This document shows positions 61,459 through 64,000 of a stretch of 64,000 nt of DNA, in pieces. Origin of the DNA: Lentisphaerota bacterium (lineage in GTDB: Bacteria; Verrucomicrobiota; Kiritimatiellia; UBA8416; JAIOPI01). The notes below the pieces were generated by a model. That model was given only the letters and a program-made list of their open reading frames with translations. It was not told where the DNA came from and searched no databases. Position 1 is the first letter of the stretch. Each line of letters starts with the position of its first letter. The stretch covers positions 111,514 to 175,513 of the forward strand of contig JAIOPI010000018.1 in the NCBI GenBank assembly GCA_021413965.1, in the 5' to 3' direction. Position numbers and translations under genes: made by a program.

Positions 61459-61946
61459 CGACTCCTCCTCACGAACGGCGTCATGTCCGCCATCGGTACG
61501 GCGGGCCCACCCTGCGTTCTTAAAAACAGTCTATCACTCTGCGTTCGGGTCACAAGCATCAGATGAGGTGGTGGGAAGCAGGTGTTGTGCCATTCCTTGC
61601 GCAATAGGCCGCATGTGGCGCAGCCGCGGTGCCAGGCATGCCGTCACGGGTGGCCGGTTGACGAGGGGCGTCCGGGGCGGTTCCCGCCGTTACAGGATGA
61701 ACCGGGCTGGCGCCTCGATGTCGCGAAGTGCGTCACCTCGGGGGGGGGGCGGGGCTACGGTCACGCCCTGACGGGGCCGCGTGCACGGTTGTCGCTCTCG
61801 TTTTTGCAAGATCATCAGCATCATCCGCGCCCTGCCGAAGGCTCTTGGCGAGCGTCGCCCTGGCGCGATCGTTGCGCCACCCGGGATTGTGTTGATTCGC
61901 CGGCTATGCACCACTAGAATACGCCCATGTTTGGCGGGGGCATATC
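61459..61946. other. 488-bp intergenic region with a promoter at its right end
   Basis: No gene is supported; the ORFs here lack ribosome sites and family features. A run of ten G (61739-61750) and the hairpin TGGCGC...GCGCCA (61861-61879) are visible. The right end carries a promoter for the secreted collar protein. The left part likely holds the divergent promoter of the small operon, but I cannot place it. Confidence 0.4.
61892..61920 (+). promoter_or_regulatory. sigma70-like promoter for secreted collar protein
   Basis: TTGATT and TAGAAT are separated by exactly 17 nt and lie 27 nt before the ATG at 61947. The match to the vegetative consensus is good for this GC-rich window. Confidence 0.5.
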
Positions 61947-62498
61947 ATGAAGACCTTGGTTGCGGGGCTGATGTTCATGGCCGCTTTGAACGGCTTGGCG
62001 GATGATGATCGTCCCGTTGTGCAGATTCTGGGACGAACCGAATCGGATCGGCCGGTGACGGTGGTGACGCCCCAGGCGGTCCAGGTGCAGGGCGGGCCGA
62101 CGAGTGCACCGAAGGCGGACATGACCGTCGCCTCGGCTCCCGCTGAGACGGGCGTGCTGCTGGCGCCGATTGGCGCTATCGTGGCTTGGGCCAACGTCTT
62201 CACCAATATGCCGCCGCTGCCGCGCGGCTGGGTGCCCTGCAATGGTCAGCCCGTCATGGACACCGAAAGCCCCCTGCATGGTCAGTTGGTGCCAAACTTG
62301 AACGCCGCGGGCGGCGTCGAAGGGCGCTTCCTGCGCGGTGCCCCGTCGAGCGGAATGACGGGCGGGTCCACGACGCACGCGCACGAAGGATATCGATCAC
62401 AGAAGTATGGCACCCAGCGCAGTCCCGTGGCCGCACCCGTGCCAGCCAACCACCTCCCGCCCTATTACGACGTGGTTTGGATCATGCGAATAAAGTAG
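61947..62498 (+). CDS. secreted protein with tail-collar-like domain
   Basis: 183 residues. Signal peptide MKTLVAGLMFMAALNGLA. A ~60-residue linker is followed by a phage tail-collar-like domain: GAIVAWANVF, PLPRGWVPCNGQPV, VPNLN, GRFLRGAPSSGMTGGSTTHAHEG and LPPYYDVVWIMRIK. Such collar domains occur in bacterial exported proteins too. No phage gene is near. Function unknown; surface or periplasmic binding is a guess. Confidence 0.7.
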   Translation: MKTLVAGLMFMAALNGLADDDRPVVQILGRTESDRPVTVVTPQAVQVQGGPTSAPKADMTVASAPAETGVLLAPIGAIVAWANVFTNMPPLPRGWVPCNGQPVMDTESPLHGQLVPNLNAAGGVEGRFLRGAPSSGMTGGSTTHAHEGYRSQKYGTQRSPVAAPVPANHLPPYYDVVWIMRIK

Positions 62499-62581
62499 CG
62501 GCAGAACGGCCGCTGCTATGGGTGCTGCCGGGAATGGCAGTGGCCGCCAGACCGCCTGCTGGCAGAAGATTCCCCACGGTC

Positions 62582-63277
62582 ATGCAGATTACCGAGATTT
62601 TTTATTCCCTGCAGGGAGAGGGCGCGCTGACGGGCGTGCCCTCCGTCTTCGTGCGGGTGACGGGATGCAACCTGCGCTGTGTCTGGTGCGACACCAAGTA
62701 CGCGTCCTGGATGCCGGAAGGTGGCGTGATGACGCAGGAGGACGTCCTGGCCGAAGTCGCCAAGTTTCCCGCGCGGCATGTGGTGCTGACCGGTGGCGAG
62801 CCCATGGCGGCGGAGGGCATTCGGCCGCTGGCGGCCGCGCTGCAGGCGGGCGGCTGGCACGTGACCATCGAGACCAATGCCACGCTCGCCCCGGACGGCA
62901 TGGCCGTGGACCTGGCTTCTTTGAGCCCCAAGCTGCGCAACTCCGAAGCGGATGTCCGCACGCATCCCCGCGAAGCGCGGATGCAGGGCGAGGCGCAGCG
63001 CTGGAACCTCGCCGCGCTGAGGGCCTGGATCGATGCGTATGACTACCAGCTGAAATTCGTCGTCAGCAGGTCGGCCGATCTGGACGAGATACAGGCCCTG
63101 CTGGGCCGCCTGGAACGGCCCATTCCGGCGGAGCGGGTGATGCTTATGCCGGAGGGCACGGATGCGGCCACGCTGCGCGCGCGCGATGCGCTGCTGGTTG
63201 ACCTCTGCAAGCGCCTGGGGTATCGCTACTGCCGCCGTCTGCATATCGATCTGTTCGGAAACACGCGGGGGACGTGA
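62582..63277 (+). CDS. queE: 7-carboxy-7-deazaguanine synthase QueE
   Basis: 231 residues from ATG 62582; the track's longer start reads through the collar gene. Radical-SAM enzyme converting 6-carboxytetrahydropterin to CDG in queuosine synthesis. YSLQGEGALTGVPSVFVRVTGCNLRCVWCDTKYA includes the CNLRCVWC cluster (C-x3-C-x2-C). VVLTGGEPM and ETNATL give the SAM and substrate loops. queD, which makes its substrate, is 115 nt downstream on the same strand. Confidence 0.95.
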   Translation: MQITEIFYSLQGEGALTGVPSVFVRVTGCNLRCVWCDTKYASWMPEGGVMTQEDVLAEVAKFPARHVVLTGGEPMAAEGIRPLAAALQAGGWHVTIETNATLAPDGMAVDLASLSPKLRNSEADVRTHPREARMQGEAQRWNLAALRAWIDAYDYQLKFVVSRSADLDEIQALLGRLERPIPAERVMLMPEGTDAATLRARDALLVDLCKRLGYRYCRRLHIDLFGNTRGT

Positions 63278-63391
63278 CGGCATTCACCCGTGAACGCCAC
63301 GGCGCGCCGCGGGGTGGTGACGTCCGGCGCTCCGGTACGCCTGGCCGCTCGCTTCCCGTCGCGGTTGCCGTACGTCACCGAATGAGGACTT

Positions 63392-63847
63392 ATGCCTTAT
63401 CGCATCTGCAAGATGTTTGAAGTTGAAAGCGGGCACATGTTGGCGCGTCATCCGGATCGCTGCCGGTTCCCGCATGGACACACGCGTACCGTGGAGATTG
63501 TGCTGGAGGCGGGCGACCTCGACGTCAACCAGATGGTCTGCGATTACAAGGTGATCAAGGAGACGATGGCGGAATATCTCAACCGCCTGGATCACGCGAT
63601 GTGCATGAACACCGACGACCCGCGCTACGCGGAGTTCAAGGCCGCCTACGGGGACAACATCATCGGCTTTCCGGGCATCGATCCCACCACGGAGGTGATG
63701 GCCAAGACGATTTACGATGCCTGCCGCGAGCGTCTGGCCGCCTACCTGGCGGGGCGCCACGACACCTACCAGTTGCGTGCCGCGGTACGCGTCCGCTCCG
63801 TTCGCGTTTGGGAAACCAGCAGCACGTGGGCGGAATACACGGAGTAG
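63392..63847 (+). CDS. queD: 6-carboxytetrahydropterin synthase QueD
   Basis: 151 residues. Converts 7,8-dihydroneopterin triphosphate to 6-carboxytetrahydropterin. CRFPHGHT is the C-x3-HGH zinc and catalytic motif; an earlier His (SGHMLARH) completes the zinc site. DYKVIKETMAEYLNRLDHAMCMN gives the catalytic His/Asp region, and ETSSTWAEY is the C-terminal Glu site for the pterin. Makes the substrate of the preceding QueE. No preQ1 riboswitch is visible in the 114-nt gap. Confidence 0.95.
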   Translation: MPYRICKMFEVESGHMLARHPDRCRFPHGHTRTVEIVLEAGDLDVNQMVCDYKVIKETMAEYLNRLDHAMCMNTDDPRYAEFKAAYGDNIIGFPGIDPTTEVMAKTIYDACRERLAAYLAGRHDTYQLRAAVRVRSVRVWETSSTWAEYTE

Positions 63848-63867
63848 CGGCTCCCTCCGCGGCCTAG

Positions 63868-63890
63868 CAGCCTGTCGGACTTGCGACAGT
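63868..63890 (+). repeat. left end repeat of IS1182-like element
   Basis: CAGCCTGTCGGACTTGCGAC, with an internal CTGTCG/CGACAG hairpin, lies 55-77 nt before a transposase start. It is the likely terminal inverted repeat; the other end is outside the window. The same core is seen at 44372. Confidence 0.55.
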
Positions 63891-63944
63891 CGTTTTCATC
63901 AGTTTCGATAGCGTGGGTAAGCGCGGATGGTAAACTACGCGTCC

Positions 63945-64000
63945 ATGAGCACACGCTTTGTGACGGTGGATCGGGAGACGCCGATGCTGTTGCCGGTGGA
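63945..64000 (+). CDS. IS1182-like transposase, N-terminal fragment
   Basis: The frame begins MSTRFVTVDRETPMLLPV and runs off the window. This opening resembles IS1182-family transposases, which start with 'DR-D/E-TP-LLLP'. Only 18 residues are visible, too few for certainty. Its repeat lies upstream. The rest of the element cannot be judged. Confidence 0.6.
   Translation, partial: MSTRFVTVDRETPMLLPV

Noticed and set aside
61427-61771. 114-residue plus ORF in the 61.5-61.9 kb gap
   Set aside because: Begins inside the minus-strand gene, Ser/Arg-rich, ends in a poly-G region.
63278-63391. preQ1 riboswitch before queD
   Set aside because: No A-rich pseudoknot tail or typical short hairpin could be found in the gap.
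1-64000. CRISPR array, rRNA or defence island
   Set aside because: No regularly spaced repeats, rRNA signatures or cas/restriction motifs were seen on either strand.

Overview
The window is GC-rich, densely packed bacterial chromosome with short intergenic gaps, many 4-nt ATGA/GTGA overlaps and frequent convergent gene ends. I see no rRNA, tRNA or CRISPR array. The gene mix suggests a member of the PVC group (Verrucomicrobiota, Kiritimatiellota or Lentisphaerota), or a phylum with a similar repertoire: Gfo/Idh/MocA oxidoreductases, a phytanoyl-CoA dioxygenase-like protein, an orphan TIM-barrel glycosidase, a secreted protein ending in a 'YSTDL' motif, DUF4388/roadblock/MglA signalling proteins, PilT, and an anaerobic [NiFe] hydrogenase with Rex. 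The phylum is inference, not something the sequence proves.

Region 1 (1-19.2 kb). The window opens inside a group 3-type (HoxYH-like) cytoplasmic [NiFe] hydrogenase operon: small-subunit tail, large subunit, maturation protease, NuoE-like, NuoF-like and HoxU/NuoG-like subunits. The NuoF-like subunit is fused to a DPYD/GltD-type FeS-FAD-NAD(P)H module, so the complex has a second flavin and nucleotide site. A LarA-like protein and a TMTC-like TPR membrane protein follow, then hypB-hypA and the NADH sensor rex on the minus strand. Next come an outer-membrane-type barrel, a DUF2231 membrane protein, an MFS exporter, rsmE, maf, a phosphatase-like protein and a c-type cytochrome.

Region 2 (19.4-42.3 kb) is mixed housekeeping and metabolism. 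It holds a ModF/PhrA-like double ABC ATPase, a fatty acid desaturase, two Gfo/Idh/MocA oxidoreductases, a YghZ-type aldo/keto reductase, an RhlE-type helicase, signal peptidase I, a ribosome hibernation factor, a PhyH-like protein, a PilT-TPR ATPase coupled to a response regulator, a SWIM-SNF2 helicase, rsgA, a PanB homologue that has lost its usual metal ligands, an EF-hand protein, a DedA-like protein coupled to a glycosidase, ppnP and a YgiD-type dioxygenase.

Region 3 (42.3-44.4 kb) is an apparently complete IS1380-family element. It carries a divergent AbrB-like passenger gene and a 16-bp palindrome between that gene and the transposase. The element abuts the last codon of ygiD, and hairpin repeats sit at its right end.

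Region 4 (44.6-61.5 kb) is signalling and envelope. A small membrane protein is followed by two tandem SPFH proteins, a HAMP-GAF-GGDEF cyclase coupled to an amidohydrolase, and an MglB/MglA-type pair. These face a divergent HhH-roadblock protein and a MshEN-REC-DUF4388 protein across a perfect 20-bp inverted repeat. A stand-alone cNMP-binding protein and an HtpX/LemA operon with two small upstream genes complete it.

Region 5 (61.9-64.0 kb) has a secreted tail-collar-like protein, queE and queD, and the left end of an IS1182-like element running off the window.
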